In this document: positions 8,542-16,932 of the stretch, in pieces
Layout of the letters: the number at the start of each line of letters is the position of its first letter
Numbering within the stretch: position 1 is the stretch's first letter
Assembly: GCF_036906915.1 (NCBI RefSeq)
Contig: NZ_JBAKHX010000034.1
Location: forward strand, 1-64,000
DNA length: 64,000 bases
From: Phytohabitans sp036906915
Lineage (GTDB): Bacteria > Actinomycetota > Actinomycetes > Mycobacteriales > Micromonosporaceae
Direction: 5' to 3'
Made by a program: the position numbers and the translations under genes
The notes under the pieces: generated by a model
The model's database searches: none
The model's input: only the letters and a program-made list of their open reading frames with translations
What the model was told of the DNA's origin: nothing

Positions 8542-8889
8542 CGTTCCCCCTTCCGAACTCTCGCACGGTGGATTCCCCGGCAGCCCTGGGCAAACCTGTC
8601 GGTGGGCGCACAGTCTCATGACAGAAGCGTGACGGCCGCGCGCCCCATGACGACTGTGTGACAAAACGCCGCAGTCCAACACATCAGCCCGCGACTGGCG
8701 TAACGTTCAGAGGAGCCGTTCGTACAACGCTGGAGCGGCCACTCGACAGGCGAAAGCGATGGCGGAATGCCGATCCTCGCCTGACGGCACTCGAGACCAG
8801 GGTGCCCTGCCAACGGCCTTCCCGCCGGCGTCACGTTGCAAACCGCGCCTTACGCGGTGAACGCTGGCCACTGCCTCGCAGGGGTACCC
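8542..8889. other. Divergent intergenic region, phosphatase / sigma factor
   Basis: 348 bases without a gene. Around 8617-8661 there are repeated TGAC words in the contexts CATGACAG, GTGACGG, CATGACGAC and TGTGACAA, which could be a regulator site, but I could not derive a firm consensus. I see no exact GTTT-N15-GGGTA here. The sequence GGGTA at 8882 sits too close to the start codon to be a promoter and more likely belongs to the ribosome-binding region. Confidence 0.35.
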
Positions 8890-9750
8890 ATGACAACCGT
8901 CGCCATCTCCCCCGAAACCACCGTCGCCGTCGAACCACCGGCCACGCCCCGGCCCAGCCGACCCGATCCGATCGAACGCGCACACACCGACCAGGCGATT
9001 GAGCGGCTGCTGCGCCGGATGGACGCCGAGCCCCCCAACAGCGCCACCCGCGCCCGCCTGCGGGAGCAAGTGATCATGTTGAGCCTGCCGATCGCGCACC
9101 GCCTCGTGCGTCGCTACCGCACCCATGGCGAGCCGCTGGAGGACCTGTGCCAGGTGGCGGCCCTCGGGTTGGTCAACGCCGTCGACCGGTACAACCCCAA
9201 GTTCGGCGAACACTTCCTCAGCTATGCCATCCCCACCATCCTCGGCGAGGTCAAGCGGCATTTCCGGGACCGCACCTGGAGCGTTCACGTGCCGCGGCGG
9301 TTTCAGGAGCTGCGCCAGCAGATCGCGGTCGCCTCCGACCTGCTCGCGCAACGCTTGCACCGCTCCCCCACACTCGACGAGCTCGCCGCTTACCTGGATA
9401 TCGAGGGGGACGAGCTCATCGACGGCATGTACGCCGCCACCTGCCACGACGCCGTGTCGCTGGACGGGCCGGGCGCGCGCGCCAGCGTGCTCATGGATGA
9501 GGTCGGCGGCAACGATCCCAGGTTTGGACGCACGGAGGTGAACCTCGTCGTGCACCCCGCCCTGCGCTGCCTGCCCAAACGGGAGCGGGAGATCTTGTAC
9601 CTGCGGTTCTTCGAGAATCTGACGCAGTCGCAGATCGCCGCCCGTGTTGGGGTCTCTCAGATGCACATCTCGCGGCTGATCCGCCACTCCCTCGACCAGC
9701 TCCGCCAGCATCTGTCCGCCGACCCCGATGCCGCCTACGGGAATGGCTAG
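8890..9750 (+). CDS. RNA polymerase sigma factor, SigB/SigF/SigG family
   Basis: 286 residues. Region 2 is visible (LPIAHRLVRRYRTHGEPLEDLCQVAALGLVNAVDRY, then FLSYAIPTILGEVKRHFRDRTWSVHVPRR), followed by region 3 (PTLDELAAYLDI) and region 4 with its helix-turn-helix (LTQSQIAARVGVSQMHISRLIR). This is the alternative stress sigma layout without region 1.1. I chose ATG 8890, which has AGGGG six bases upstream; TTG 8836 is also in frame. It would direct RNA polymerase to promoters like the GTTT-N15-GGGTA sites repeated across the first 24 kb and be held by RsbW-like kinases. Confidence 0.92.
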   Translation: MTTVAISPETTVAVEPPATPRPSRPDPIERAHTDQAIERLLRRMDAEPPNSATRARLREQVIMLSLPIAHRLVRRYRTHGEPLEDLCQVAALGLVNAVDRYNPKFGEHFLSYAIPTILGEVKRHFRDRTWSVHVPRRFQELRQQIAVASDLLAQRLHRSPTLDELAAYLDIEGDELIDGMYAATCHDAVSLDGPGARASVLMDEVGGNDPRFGRTEVNLVVHPALRCLPKREREILYLRFFENLTQSQIAARVGVSQMHISRLIRHSLDQLRQHLSADPDAAYGNG

Positions 9751-9846
9751 CGATCACCGCTGGGCCGGCGCTGCCGGCGCCCCAGCACGGCGTGGATGTG
9801 CAACTGCGGCTCACTCCCGCGCAGCCTCATCTTCGGCACCTTCCCC

Positions 9847-10212
9847 TCACTGATCGGCCATGAGCTCGTGGCGGCCGACCTTGAGAACCACAGTCCCGTT
9901 GTCGACCTCGGAGATCTCGTCCGCCGCGACGTACCGGTCGACGCCGTACACGCCGGTACCCAGCACCTTCACGTAGCCATCGGACATCAGCCGGTCGGCC
10001 TGCCCATCGACGACGTCCGGGGCGTTGTCGACAGCGCCTCCGACCATCGCGCCACCGTCGTGCCGGCGGGGCCGCAGATCGCCGTCCGCCGGCTGGTCGC
10101 CGACGGTGACGTGGCTGACCGTACCGACGGTCTCCCCTTCCGCGTCCACGACTCGCATGCCGGCGCGGACCTTGCCGATCGGGCGAATCGGCCCGTCAGT
10201 CAGATCGGTCAT
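9847..10212 (-). CDS. PRC-barrel-like DUF2171 protein
   Basis: 121 residues, soluble, no signal. An N-terminal PRC-barrel-like strand set (RAGMRVVDAEGETVGTVSHVTVG) and a C-terminal YVAADEISEVDNGTVVLKV fit the DUF2171/PRC-barrel group often seen among stress genes. No enzymatic residue is apparent. A GGAG-type RBS precedes the start and an exact SigB-type promoter lies 48 bases upstream. Confidence 0.72.
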   Translation of the reverse strand: MTDLTDGPIRPIGKVRAGMRVVDAEGETVGTVSHVTVGDQPADGDLRPRRHDGGAMVGGAVDNAPDVVDGQADRLMSDGYVKVLGTGVYGVDRYVAADEISEVDNGTVVLKVGRHELMADQ

Positions 10213-10259
10213 TGTTTACTCCTCCCGCCTGTTCACGGTTATGCGCGCTCGCGACCGCC

Positions 10260-10283
10260 TACCCTCGGCGCGAAATGCGAAAC
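10260..10283 (-). promoter_or_regulatory. SigB/SigF-type promoter before DUF2171 gene
   Basis: Minus strand GTTT-N15-GGGTA, extended as GGGTAGGCGG, reading toward the start at 10212. Confidence 0.72.
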
Positions 10284-10294
10284 GGTGTGCGGCC

Positions 10295-10440
10295 TCAGGC
10301 GTCGTCCCAACGGAACAGGTACACCGCCAGTGCGGGGACAACCACCGTGAACGCGAGCAAGATGCCCAGGGCCGGCAAGACACTGGCCGGCCCCTCGTCG
10401 CGGACCTTGACCGCCTGCATCGCCTCCACCAGATGCTTGA
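10295..10440 (-). pseudogene. C-terminal fragment of an ABC-2-type permease
   Basis: A minus frame ending at 10295 reads KHLVEAMQAVKVRDEG, then VLPALGILLAFTVVV and LFRWDDA. This looks like the last helix and tail of an ABC-2 membrane protein. Nothing of the remainder is found upstream. Confidence 0.45.
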
Positions 10441-10539
10441 GTTGGAGACGGTGCGCAGCCACGCGAGAGCACCCGCCCTCGTGCCACGCCTCGGCGACCC
10501 GCTCGGGGTCACGCCCGGCTCGGACCGGAAGGACACCTC

Positions 10540-10710
10540 GTGATCCGATTCCTCATCCGCCGCCTACTGTTCGGCGCCGTCGTCCTGTGGCTGATCAGCG
10601 TCGCCGTGTTCGTCCTGTTCTACGTGGCGCCCGCCGACGTCGCCCAGCTGCTGGCCTGCCGGCCGGCCAGCCAGACCACCGTCGAGGCGATCGCGTCGAC
10701 ACCTACGTAA
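10540..10710 (+). pseudogene. N-terminal fragment of a DppB-type ABC permease
   Basis: From GTG 10540 the frame reads IRFLIRRLLFGAVVLWLISV, then FVLFYVAPADVAQ, the typical first helix and loop of dipeptide/oligopeptide permeases of the DppB family, then stops after 56 residues. A normal protein has over 300. No substrate-binding or ATPase partner is nearby. Confidence 0.55.
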
Positions 10711-10772
10711 TCCAGGACGGGTTGATCGTCGCCCAGAGCGAGGGTGAACAGCAGCCGCGGCGGCGACCATGA
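10695..10772 (+). pseudogene. C-terminal scrap of a SnoaL/NTF2-like protein
   Basis: The frame VDTYVIQDGLIVAQSEG resembles the last strands of SnoaL-like NTF2-fold proteins. It overlaps the end of the DppB fragment in another frame, so at least two broken genes were joined here. The match is short. Confidence 0.3.
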
Positions 10773-11016
10773 GGCGCCTTGTGCCGTGCCGTTTCACCGC
10801 GCCCTCCTCACCGGTTGACACATCCCGCCTGGTGGGTGGGCCCGAGCGGAGCGATAGCCACATGCCCGGGCCCACCGTTGGCACCGCCGAAGAGCGCCGT
10901 TGCGCTACCCCTCGAACTGCCGGCGCCGGTTCCGGTGCCGCCGGCCGACTAGCCGCGGGCCGCCGCGTTCAAACCTCGGCGACGCGATCCGTTCGCCGTG
11001 GCGCGGTGAAACCGCG
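10773..11016. other. Non-coding or degenerate spacer
   Basis: No frame has convincing protein character. A TACCC at about 10908 resembles the reverse of a SigB -10 but has no -35 at the right distance. Confidence 0.3.
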
Positions 11017-11469
11017 TCAGCGTATGGCGTCGCCGTCCCGCGGCGGGCGCCTGTGCGAAACGAACGGAAACCCGGGATAGAGATATCCGGGACTCCAGAA
11101 CGGCGGGTAGCCGTAGTAGCCGTAGACATCCTCGTAGTACGGCAACTGGTCGACCAGGTCCGGATCGTAGCGAGGAGCGCCGGCCAAGCGCTCCTTGGAC
11201 AGGTCGACCACGACCTCGTCATCGTTAACCTCGGCGACGGCCTCGACGGGGATGAACGACGGCGTGGCGCCGAAGCCCAGAATCCCACCGTGATCGACGC
11301 GCAGGAAGCGGACTTTCTCCTCATCCGAGTCGACGAGCAACGTCTCCACCTTGCCCAGTTCATCGCCGGCCGTGTTGCGGACCTTGCGGCCGCGTACGTC
11401 CTCGGCCGGGTCGGCCACGGCCCGCCCCGAGTCCTTCAACTGGACCAGCGCCGCTTTCTCCTCTGCCAT
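11017..11469 (-). CDS. PRC-barrel domain protein with aromatic tail
   Basis: 150 residues from ATG 11469 (GGGAGGGAG upstream). The PRC-barrel core spans about 25-110: VRGRKVRNTAGDELGKVETLLVD, FLRVDHGGILGFG and FIPVEAVAEVNDDEVVVDLS. The C-terminal 40 residues are rich in Tyr, Pro and Gly (YYEDVYGYYGYPPFWSPGY), an unusual sticky tail. PRC-barrel proteins of this size bind RNA or partner proteins in other contexts; here the role is unknown. Its promoter is an exact SigB-type site. Confidence 0.78.
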   Translation of the reverse strand: MAEEKAALVQLKDSGRAVADPAEDVRGRKVRNTAGDELGKVETLLVDSDEEKVRFLRVDHGGILGFGATPSFIPVEAVAEVNDDEVVVDLSKERLAGAPRYDPDLVDQLPYYEDVYGYYGYPPFWSPGYLYPGFPFVSHRRPPRDGDAIR

Positions 11470-11515
11470 GTCAGGTCTCCCTCCCACGTCTGGACGTCGG
11501 GGAACGTCGTGCGGC

Positions 11516-11539
11516 TACCCACGCGGGCATGTCCGAAAC
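11516..11539 (-). promoter_or_regulatory. SigB/SigF-type promoter before PRC-barrel gene
   Basis: Minus strand GTTT-N15-GGGTA, extended as GGGTAGCCGC, 47 bases before the start at 11469. Confidence 0.75.
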
Positions 11540-11577
11540 GCCAGCGAGGGCCTGGAGTCACGCTGAACGCCGCCAGT

Positions 11578-12597
11578 TCAGCGTTCGATCTGCCCTAGGG
11601 TGACCTTGGCTGTGGCGGTGTCACCACCGCGCAGGTAGGTGACGTCGACGACCTGGCCCGGCTCCACCGCACGAAGGGCTCCCAGGAACTGCTCGACCGT
11701 CGCGGTCTGCTCGCCGTGGAACGTCGTGATGATGTCACCGGCGTGCAGGCCCGCCGCCGCGGCGGGGCCGTCATCGACGACGTCCAGCACCAGGACGCCG
11801 CGGTCGGTCGGCGCACCGAGCCGGTCGGCTATCTGCGGGGTGAGCCGGCCTGGCTGGATGCCGACGAAGGGATGCGTGGCCTTGCCGTCGTCGAGCAGAT
11901 CCTCGGCGACATCCTGGGCGGTGGCCGCCGGGATCGCGAAGCCGATCGACACGGCGCCGCTCTGGGGCGGTAGGTAGGCGTCGTTGATGCCCACCACGCG
12001 GCCGGCGGTGTCTACCAGCGCGCCTCCGGAGTTGCCCGGTGAGATCGCCGCGTCGGTCTGGATCAGGTCGACCAACGCCTGGCTCTGCCCGGCGCTGCCA
12101 GGGATTTCCCGTCCGACGCCGGAGACCACGCCCATCGTGACGCTGTTGCGGAAACCGAGCGGGGTGCCCATCGCCAGCACGATCTCGCCGGTAGCGGGCA
12201 GCTCGGTGCGGAAGCTGGCCGGCGGTAGGTCGGTCCGCTCTGCGCGCAGGACCGCCAGGTCGGTGACGGGGTCCGTGGACACGACGGTGGCCGCGATGCG
12301 TTCGCCGCTGGCCAGCGCCAGCTGGACCGTCCGGGCACCCTGAACAACGTGCTCGTTGGTGAGCACCAGACCGCCGTCCCGGAACACCACGCCGGAGCCC
12401 AGGCCGCCGCCGACGAGCACGGTGACGACGGAGGGCTCGACGCGGGCGACCACCTCCGAAAAGCCACTCGCCAGGTCGGACGCGGGGGTCGGCGACAGGT
12501 CCGCCGCGGATCGTTCGTCGTCGGTGCACGCGGTCAGGGCAGCAGTGGCCAGTGCGGCCGAGGTGGCGAGAGCGGCCAGTGAGCTTCGGGTACGCAT
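11578..12597 (-). CDS. HtrA/DegP-like lipoprotein serine protease with PDZ domain
   Basis: 339 residues. Signal segment with lipobox LTAC near residue 24, so membrane-anchored outside the cell. Trypsin-like domain (about 45-230) with the triad in HVV after LTNE (His), TDLAVL (Asp) and PGNSGGAL (Ser). A PDZ domain follows (about 240-335: HPFVGIQPGRL, GPAAAAGLHAGDIITTF). Length and order are typical of S1C proteases that remove misfolded exported proteins. The start lies eleven bases after a GGGTA element, so the message may be almost leaderless. It is divergent from the sugar-binding protein gene. Confidence 0.9.
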   Translation of the reverse strand: MRTRSSLAALATSAALATAALTACTDDERSAADLSPTPASDLASGFSEVVARVEPSVVTVLVGGGLGSGVVFRDGGLVLTNEHVVQGARTVQLALASGERIAATVVSTDPVTDLAVLRAERTDLPPASFRTELPATGEIVLAMGTPLGFRNSVTMGVVSGVGREIPGSAGQSQALVDLIQTDAAISPGNSGGALVDTAGRVVGINDAYLPPQSGAVSIGFAIPAATAQDVAEDLLDDGKATHPFVGIQPGRLTPQIADRLGAPTDRGVLVLDVVDDGPAAAAGLHAGDIITTFHGEQTATVEQFLGALRAVEPGQVVDVTYLRGGDTATAKVTLGQIER

Positions 12598-12607
12598 GCG
12601 GTGCGGC

Positions 12608-12631
12608 TACCCAACCGCCCGGCGGTTACGC
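12608..12631 (-). promoter_or_regulatory. SigB-type promoter before HtrA-like gene
   Basis: Minus strand GCGT-N15-GGGTA with extended GGGTAGCCGC. The -35 fits only GNNT, but the -10 extension is identical to other sites. Confidence 0.55.
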
Positions 12632-12684
12632 GCGAACCTGGCCTCAACCTCCAGTGCCGCCGGGGCGGCCGCGAACCGCCGATG

Positions 12685-12708
12685 GTTGACCGAGTCTCCC
12701 GGTGGGTA
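12685..12708 (+). promoter_or_regulatory. SigB-type promoter before sugar-binding protein
   Basis: GTTG (12685-12688), 15-base spacer, GGGTA (12704-12708) extended as GGGTAGGCGG, 50 bases before ATG 12759. Confidence 0.6.
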
Positions 12709-12758
12709 GGCGGCCGGTCCCAACACGGTAGGACGGCGTGAACCGGTCGGGAGGAATC

Positions 12759-14018
12759 ATGCGATCTTCACGACGGGCCGCGATAGTGGCCGCGGCCATG
12801 GCGGCGCTGCTGCCGGTCACCGCGTGCGGCGGCGAGGGCGGCAGCGGCGACAATACGGTCGAGGTGTTCACCTGGTGGGCCGACGGCGGTGAGAAGGTGG
12901 GCCTTGACGCGCTCGTCGGCGTGTTCGACACCAGGTGCCCAGCGCAGACGTTCGAGAATGGCGCGATCGCGGGCGGCGCCGGGGCGAACGCCAAGCAGGT
13001 GCTCGCCTCGCGCCTGCAGACCGGCTCCCCGCCGGACACGTTCCAGGCGCACGCCGGCGCGGAGCTGGTGGACTACATCGCCGCAGGACAGATCGAGGAC
13101 CTGAGCTCGAGCTACGACGACTGGGGCCTGCGCGAGGCGTTTCCCCCGGGCCTGATCGACAACCTCACCTACGAGGACAAGATCTACTCGGTACCGGCCA
13201 ACATCCACCGGGCCAACGTCGTGTGGACCAACAAGCAGGTCCTCGCCAAGGCCGGCGTGACGCAGGCCCCCACCAGCATGGCGGAGTTCGTCGACGCGCT
13301 CGACGCGGTCAGGGCCAGCGGCGTCACCGCGCCCCTCGCCGTCGGCACGGACTGGACCCAACTGATGCTGCTGGAGACGGTGCTCATCACCGTCCTGGGG
13401 CCGGATGAGTTCACCGGCCTGTGGAGCGGCGACACCGACTGGCGCGGCGCCGAGGTCACCAAGGCGATCGCCGACTACGACCGGCTGCTCGGCTACTCCA
13501 ACGGAGACCGGGACGCGCTGGACTGGACGGACGCCGAACGGATGCTGATGAACGGGCGGGCCGGCTTCCAACTGATGGGCGACTGGGAGGCCGCCGACCT
13601 AGATGCCATGGGTTTCCGCGACTACTACGGCTACTTCACCTTCCCGGGTAGCGGCGAGACCTTCCAGTGGCTGGCCGACTCGTTCACCCTGCCGCGCGGC
13701 GCGTCGAACGTCGACGGCGCGCGCTGCTGGCTCGAGACGGTCGGCAGCAGCGACGGCCAGCGGGAGTTCAACACCAAGAAGGGCTCCATCCCCGCCCGCA
13801 CCGACGCCGACCCGGTGAACTACCCGCCATACCAGCAGTCCGCCATGGCCGACTGGAAGACCGCCACCCAGGTGCCATCCTGCGCCCACGGCTCGGCCTG
13901 CTCGCAGGGCATGCAGGAGGCGGCGAACTCGGCCGTGGCCAAGTTCTCCACCGACCACGACGCGGCCGCCCTCCAGAACGCGCTGGCGCAGGCCGCCGAA
14001 CAGTTCGCCACGAGCTGA
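12759..14018 (+). CDS. ABC transporter sugar-binding lipoprotein
   Basis: 419 residues from ATG 12759 (GGGAGG upstream). Lipoprotein signal with VTACGG lipobox, then the family 1 solute-binding fold: VEVFTWWADGGEKVGLDALVG, IYSVPANIHRANVVWTNKQVL, GRAGFQLMGDWEAAD and a C-terminal lobe with NTKKGSIPARTDAD. Similar proteins bind oligosaccharides for MalF/MalG permeases. Here the permease gene directly downstream is a 47-codon stump and no ATPase is present, so it is an orphan binding protein unless it uses permeases elsewhere. It has a SigB-type promoter. Confidence 0.88.
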   Translation: MRSSRRAAIVAAAMAALLPVTACGGEGGSGDNTVEVFTWWADGGEKVGLDALVGVFDTRCPAQTFENGAIAGGAGANAKQVLASRLQTGSPPDTFQAHAGAELVDYIAAGQIEDLSSSYDDWGLREAFPPGLIDNLTYEDKIYSVPANIHRANVVWTNKQVLAKAGVTQAPTSMAEFVDALDAVRASGVTAPLAVGTDWTQLMLLETVLITVLGPDEFTGLWSGDTDWRGAEVTKAIADYDRLLGYSNGDRDALDWTDAERMLMNGRAGFQLMGDWEAADLDAMGFRDYYGYFTFPGSGETFQWLADSFTLPRGASNVDGARCWLETVGSSDGQREFNTKKGSIPARTDADPVNYPPYQQSAMADWKTATQVPSCAHGSACSQGMQEAANSAVAKFSTDHDAAALQNALAQAAEQFATS

Positions 14019-14040
14019 CCCCGCGTTGAGGAGCGGCCCC

Positions 14041-14184
14041 ATGCGAAAGGTGCGGCACTGGGGACCTGGCCTCCTGCTGATATCGCCGTCACTGGTCCTG
14101 TTGGCGATCTCTTCTCCACATCGCGCATCAGCACCCTGCTCACGGGACGACGGCATGACCGTGTGGGCCCTGCTGCCAACCTGA
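14041..14184 (+). pseudogene. Stump of a MalF-type sugar ABC permease
   Basis: ATG 14041 starts WGPGLLLISPSLVLLAIS, the typical first helix of sugar ABC permeases, 22 bases after the binding protein gene. The frame then leaves the family and stops after 47 codons. The later helices are missing in all frames. The operon has lost its permease by deletion. Confidence 0.6.
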
Positions 14185-14201
14185 GCGACTCAGGCGGCTG
14201 A

Positions 14202-14783
14202 TCAATCGTGGGTGATCAGGGAGGCATAGTCGGCGGCGGTAAGGGGCACCTCCGATAGGGAACCGTCAGCGCGCGGGATGCCGATCCGTTCGCCACCACG
14301 GGTGAAGGTGATGCTGGTGATCTCCGGCCGGGCCGTTAGCGTCGTGACGACCTGACCGTAGGCGAGGACTTCGTCGCTGCGGCCGGTGCCGGCCACTGGT
14401 TCGTCCATCTCGATCGTGATCTGGCTACCGTGCCGGCCGGCGAGCGTGAGCGTGGTGCCGGTCAGCGCGCTGGCCAGCCCTGCGTTGCGCTCGGCATCGT
14501 TGGGCCCGGCGACCAGGTCGCGGACGAGTGTTTCGGCGGTGGGAGCCACCCGAACGCGACGCGTCGTCGGTACCAGCGTGCCGTCCCTGGTGAAGTAGAG
14601 CAGTTCCTCGGCTGTGCCGGGATCAGGCGTATCCGGCAGGCCGGAGGCCAGGATCCGATGCGGGCCACGCGGTGGCTGTACCTCCTGCGGCTGTTGCTGA
14701 ACGGTGACACCGCAGCCAGCCGCCAGCACGAGCACGGCGGCGGCGAACGCCGTCAGCGCCCTCCGGCCGGTCATCTCCCGCAT
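14202..14783 (-). CDS. GerMN-domain lipoprotein (LpqB-like)
   Basis: 193 residues, lipoprotein signal with LAAGC, then a GerMN domain (about 60-185: EELLYFTRDGTLVPTTRRVRV, TLVRDLVAGP, YGQVVTTLTA). Its start overlaps the end of the histidine kinase gene (14771). This regulator-kinase-GerMN lipoprotein order copies mtrA-mtrB-lpqB, although this lipoprotein is only a third of LpqB size and lacks its beta-propeller. It probably modulates the extracellular side of the kinase (inference). Confidence 0.75.
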   Translation of the reverse strand: MREMTGRRALTAFAAAVLVLAAGCGVTVQQQPQEVQPPRGPHRILASGLPDTPDPGTAEELLYFTRDGTLVPTTRRVRVAPTAETLVRDLVAGPNDAERNAGLASALTGTTLTLAGRHGSQITIEMDEPVAGTGRSDEVLAYGQVVTTLTARPEITSITFTRGGERIGIPRADGSLSEVPLTAADYASLITHD

Positions 14784-16117
14784 CCTGGCAACTCGATCCG
14801 GAAGCGGGCGCCGCCGCCGGGACGATCGTGTACGGTGGCGCGGCCACCGTGGGCGCTGGCGTGCTCGGCGACCAGGGCGAGACCGAGACCGGTACCGTCG
14901 ACGTCACCGCGGGCCCGCGCGGTGCGCCCGCGTACGAACCGATCAAAAATCACTTCCTTGTCCTCCGGACTGACTCCCGGCCCCTCGTCGTCCACCTCGA
15001 TGTAGTGCGCGCCCTCCTGGCACCCGAGCCGGATGGCGGTGGGGCCCCCGCCGTACCGCAGAGCGTTGTCGACCAGGTTCGCCAACAGTTGCTCGATCCG
15101 GTGCTCATCAACCAGCCACGTCCCGTCTTCCCCGTCGATGATCTGGTCGGAGATTCCCCGTGTGCGGCAGACGCGGCGGGCCAGCTCTGACACGCGGACG
15201 GGGCGGCGGTCTGCGGGCTGGTCGCTGCGGGCCAATTCCAGCAGGTCGTCGACGAGCGCCTGGAACCGGGCGACTTCGCCGGTAACCAGGTCCGCGGCCA
15301 TGGCTGTGCGGTCGTCAAGACGCTCGCGGCGCCGGCCCAGCACGCTCGCCGCGGCCGCGAGCGTCTGCAGCGGCGAGCGCAGTTCGTGACTGACGTCGGC
15401 GGCGAACCGGCGGTCGCGTTCCATACGCCGGGCCAGCTGGTCGACCATGTGGTTGAACGACGTCGTCAGCTGCACCAAGTCGGGTTCGCTGGCCGGATCC
15501 AGACGCGCGCTGAGATCACCGGCGGTGATCTCCTGCGCGGCCGAGGCCACCGACCTCAACGGGCGCAGCACGTATCCGGTGGCGTACCACCCGAGGGCGG
15601 CGCCGGCGCCGGTGGTCATGGCCGCTACCAGCGTTAACACCGCCGCGAGGGTCTGGAACGTACGCTCCAACTCCTGCAACGAGTCGATCTGGTAGAACAC
15701 CGTGGAGTCGGACAGCGGCACGGCGACAACCACCGCCGGCTGGCCATCGGCGCGGATGCGCTGCTTGCCCGGCGTGCCAGCCTCGGCCATGCGCAAGAGC
15801 GGGTCCGGGATCGACGCGGTAACGCCGCTGTCCGCGCTGCGCGCATACCAGATTCCGGCGCGGCGCAGCACCGGCCGCCGGTCGCTACCAGTGTCGAGCG
15901 AACGCAGGATTTCCACCATGTCCGGCTCGTCACCAATGAGCCCGGCGTTGACGACCGTAGCGTTGAAATAGGCGGCGCGCACCGCGGTGCGCTCCCGCTC
16001 GGCCAGCAGCGAACCGCGGATCAGTTGATACGACACCAGCGCCATCGACGCGGACAGGGCTAGCGCGCCGGCGGCGAACCCGGCGATGACCCGGCCGCGC
16101 AGCCCAACCGGTCTCAT
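14771..16117 (-). CDS. Sensor histidine kinase, MtrB-like layout
   Basis: 448 residues from ATG 16117, which overlaps the regulator stop as ATGA. Two helices (about 10-32 and 155-180) enclose an extracytoplasmic sensor of about 120 residues, then a HAMP domain (about 180-235), H box VSHELRSPLQTL, N box LVDNALRYGGG, and G boxes DEGPGVSPEDKEVIF and GTGLGLALV. It phosphorylates the response regulator encoded just upstream. Similar to MtrB in layout but shorter. Confidence 0.88.
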   Translation of the reverse strand: MRPVGLRGRVIAGFAAGALALSASMALVSYQLIRGSLLAERERTAVRAAYFNATVVNAGLIGDEPDMVEILRSLDTGSDRRPVLRRAGIWYARSADSGVTASIPDPLLRMAEAGTPGKQRIRADGQPAVVVAVPLSDSTVFYQIDSLQELERTFQTLAAVLTLVAAMTTGAGAALGWYATGYVLRPLRSVASAAQEITAGDLSARLDPASEPDLVQLTTSFNHMVDQLARRMERDRRFAADVSHELRSPLQTLAAAASVLGRRRERLDDRTAMAADLVTGEVARFQALVDDLLELARSDQPADRRPVRVSELARRVCRTRGISDQIIDGEDGTWLVDEHRIEQLLANLVDNALRYGGGPTAIRLGCQEGAHYIEVDDEGPGVSPEDKEVIFDRFVRGRTARARGDVDGTGLGLALVAEHASAHGGRATVHDRPGGGARFRIELPGCGR

Positions 16118-16788
16118 CGCTGCAGCTTGTAACCGAGGCCGCGGACAGTGACCAGATGGCGAGGGGCGCTCGAATCCTCTTCGATCTTCTGCCGGAGCCG
16201 TCCGACGTGGACGTCGACAAGCCGATCGTCGCCGACCTCGTACTCCCACACCCGCCGCAGCAACTGCTGTCGCGACAACACCCGGCCCGGATGCTCGGCC
16301 AACTCGCACAACAGCCGGAACTCGGTGCGGGTCAGCGCCACCGGCCGCCCCCGCACAGTGACCTCGCCGGCCTCTGGCCTGATCACCAGGTCACCGAAGA
16401 CCAGCGACGGAACCGGATCCGCCATTGCGCGCCCGCGCCGGCGCAAGGCCCGCAGCCGCGCCGACAGCTCCTTGACCGCCACCGGCTTGACCAGGTAGTC
16501 GTCCGCGCCCGCCTCCAGCGCCGCGACGATGTCATGGGTGTCGTCGCGGGCACTGACCACCACGATCGGTACGTCGTCATCGCGACGCAACTGCCGGATG
16601 CATTCGAAGCCATCGATTCCCGGTAGCATCAGGTCGACCAGCACCGTCTCGGCAGGGTCATGGCGCTGCTGGCGCAGCCCGTCCTCCGCCGTCGCCGCGC
16701 CACGCGCGGCGTACCCCTCGTCCTCCAACGCGAGCACCAGGGACAGCCTGATCCGGTCGTCGTCCTCGATCACCAGCACACCGGTCAT
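16114..16788 (-). CDS. OmpR-family response regulator, MtrA-like
   Basis: 224 residues. Receiver domain (1-115) with acidic pocket EDDD, phospho-acceptor Asp in LVDLMLPGIDGF, and Lys in LVKPVAV; winged-helix DNA-binding domain (about 130-222) ending in TVRGLGYKLQR. Start ATG 16788. Operon with the kinase (4-base overlap) and GerMN lipoprotein. The divergent intergenic region to the STAS gene has a TGACGG/CCGTCA pair of arms (16818-16866), a possible self-binding site. Confidence 0.9.
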   Translation of the reverse strand: MTGVLVIEDDDRIRLSLVLALEDEGYAARGAATAEDGLRQQRHDPAETVLVDLMLPGIDGFECIRQLRRDDDVPIVVVSARDDTHDIVAALEAGADDYLVKPVAVKELSARLRALRRRGRAMADPVPSLVFGDLVIRPEAGEVTVRGRPVALTRTEFRLLCELAEHPGRVLSRQQLLRRVWEYEVGDDRLVDVHVGRLRQKIEEDSSAPRHLVTVRGLGYKLQR

Positions 16789-16932
16789 ACCCGCATCATG
16801 CCCACACCGCGCCGGGTGACGGAAACACTCCCCCCGACCACGGCACCTTGTCATGAAACCGTCACATACCCGCGGACCAGCCTCCACATCCGCCGATCAC
16901 GCTGGGCACGACCGCGAACGAAGGGGATACAG

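Noticed and set aside
8882..8886. GGGTA just before the sigma factor start as a promoter
   Set aside because: It ends three bases before ATG 8890 and lacks a GNNT at 14-16 bases; it is better read as part of the ribosome-binding region.
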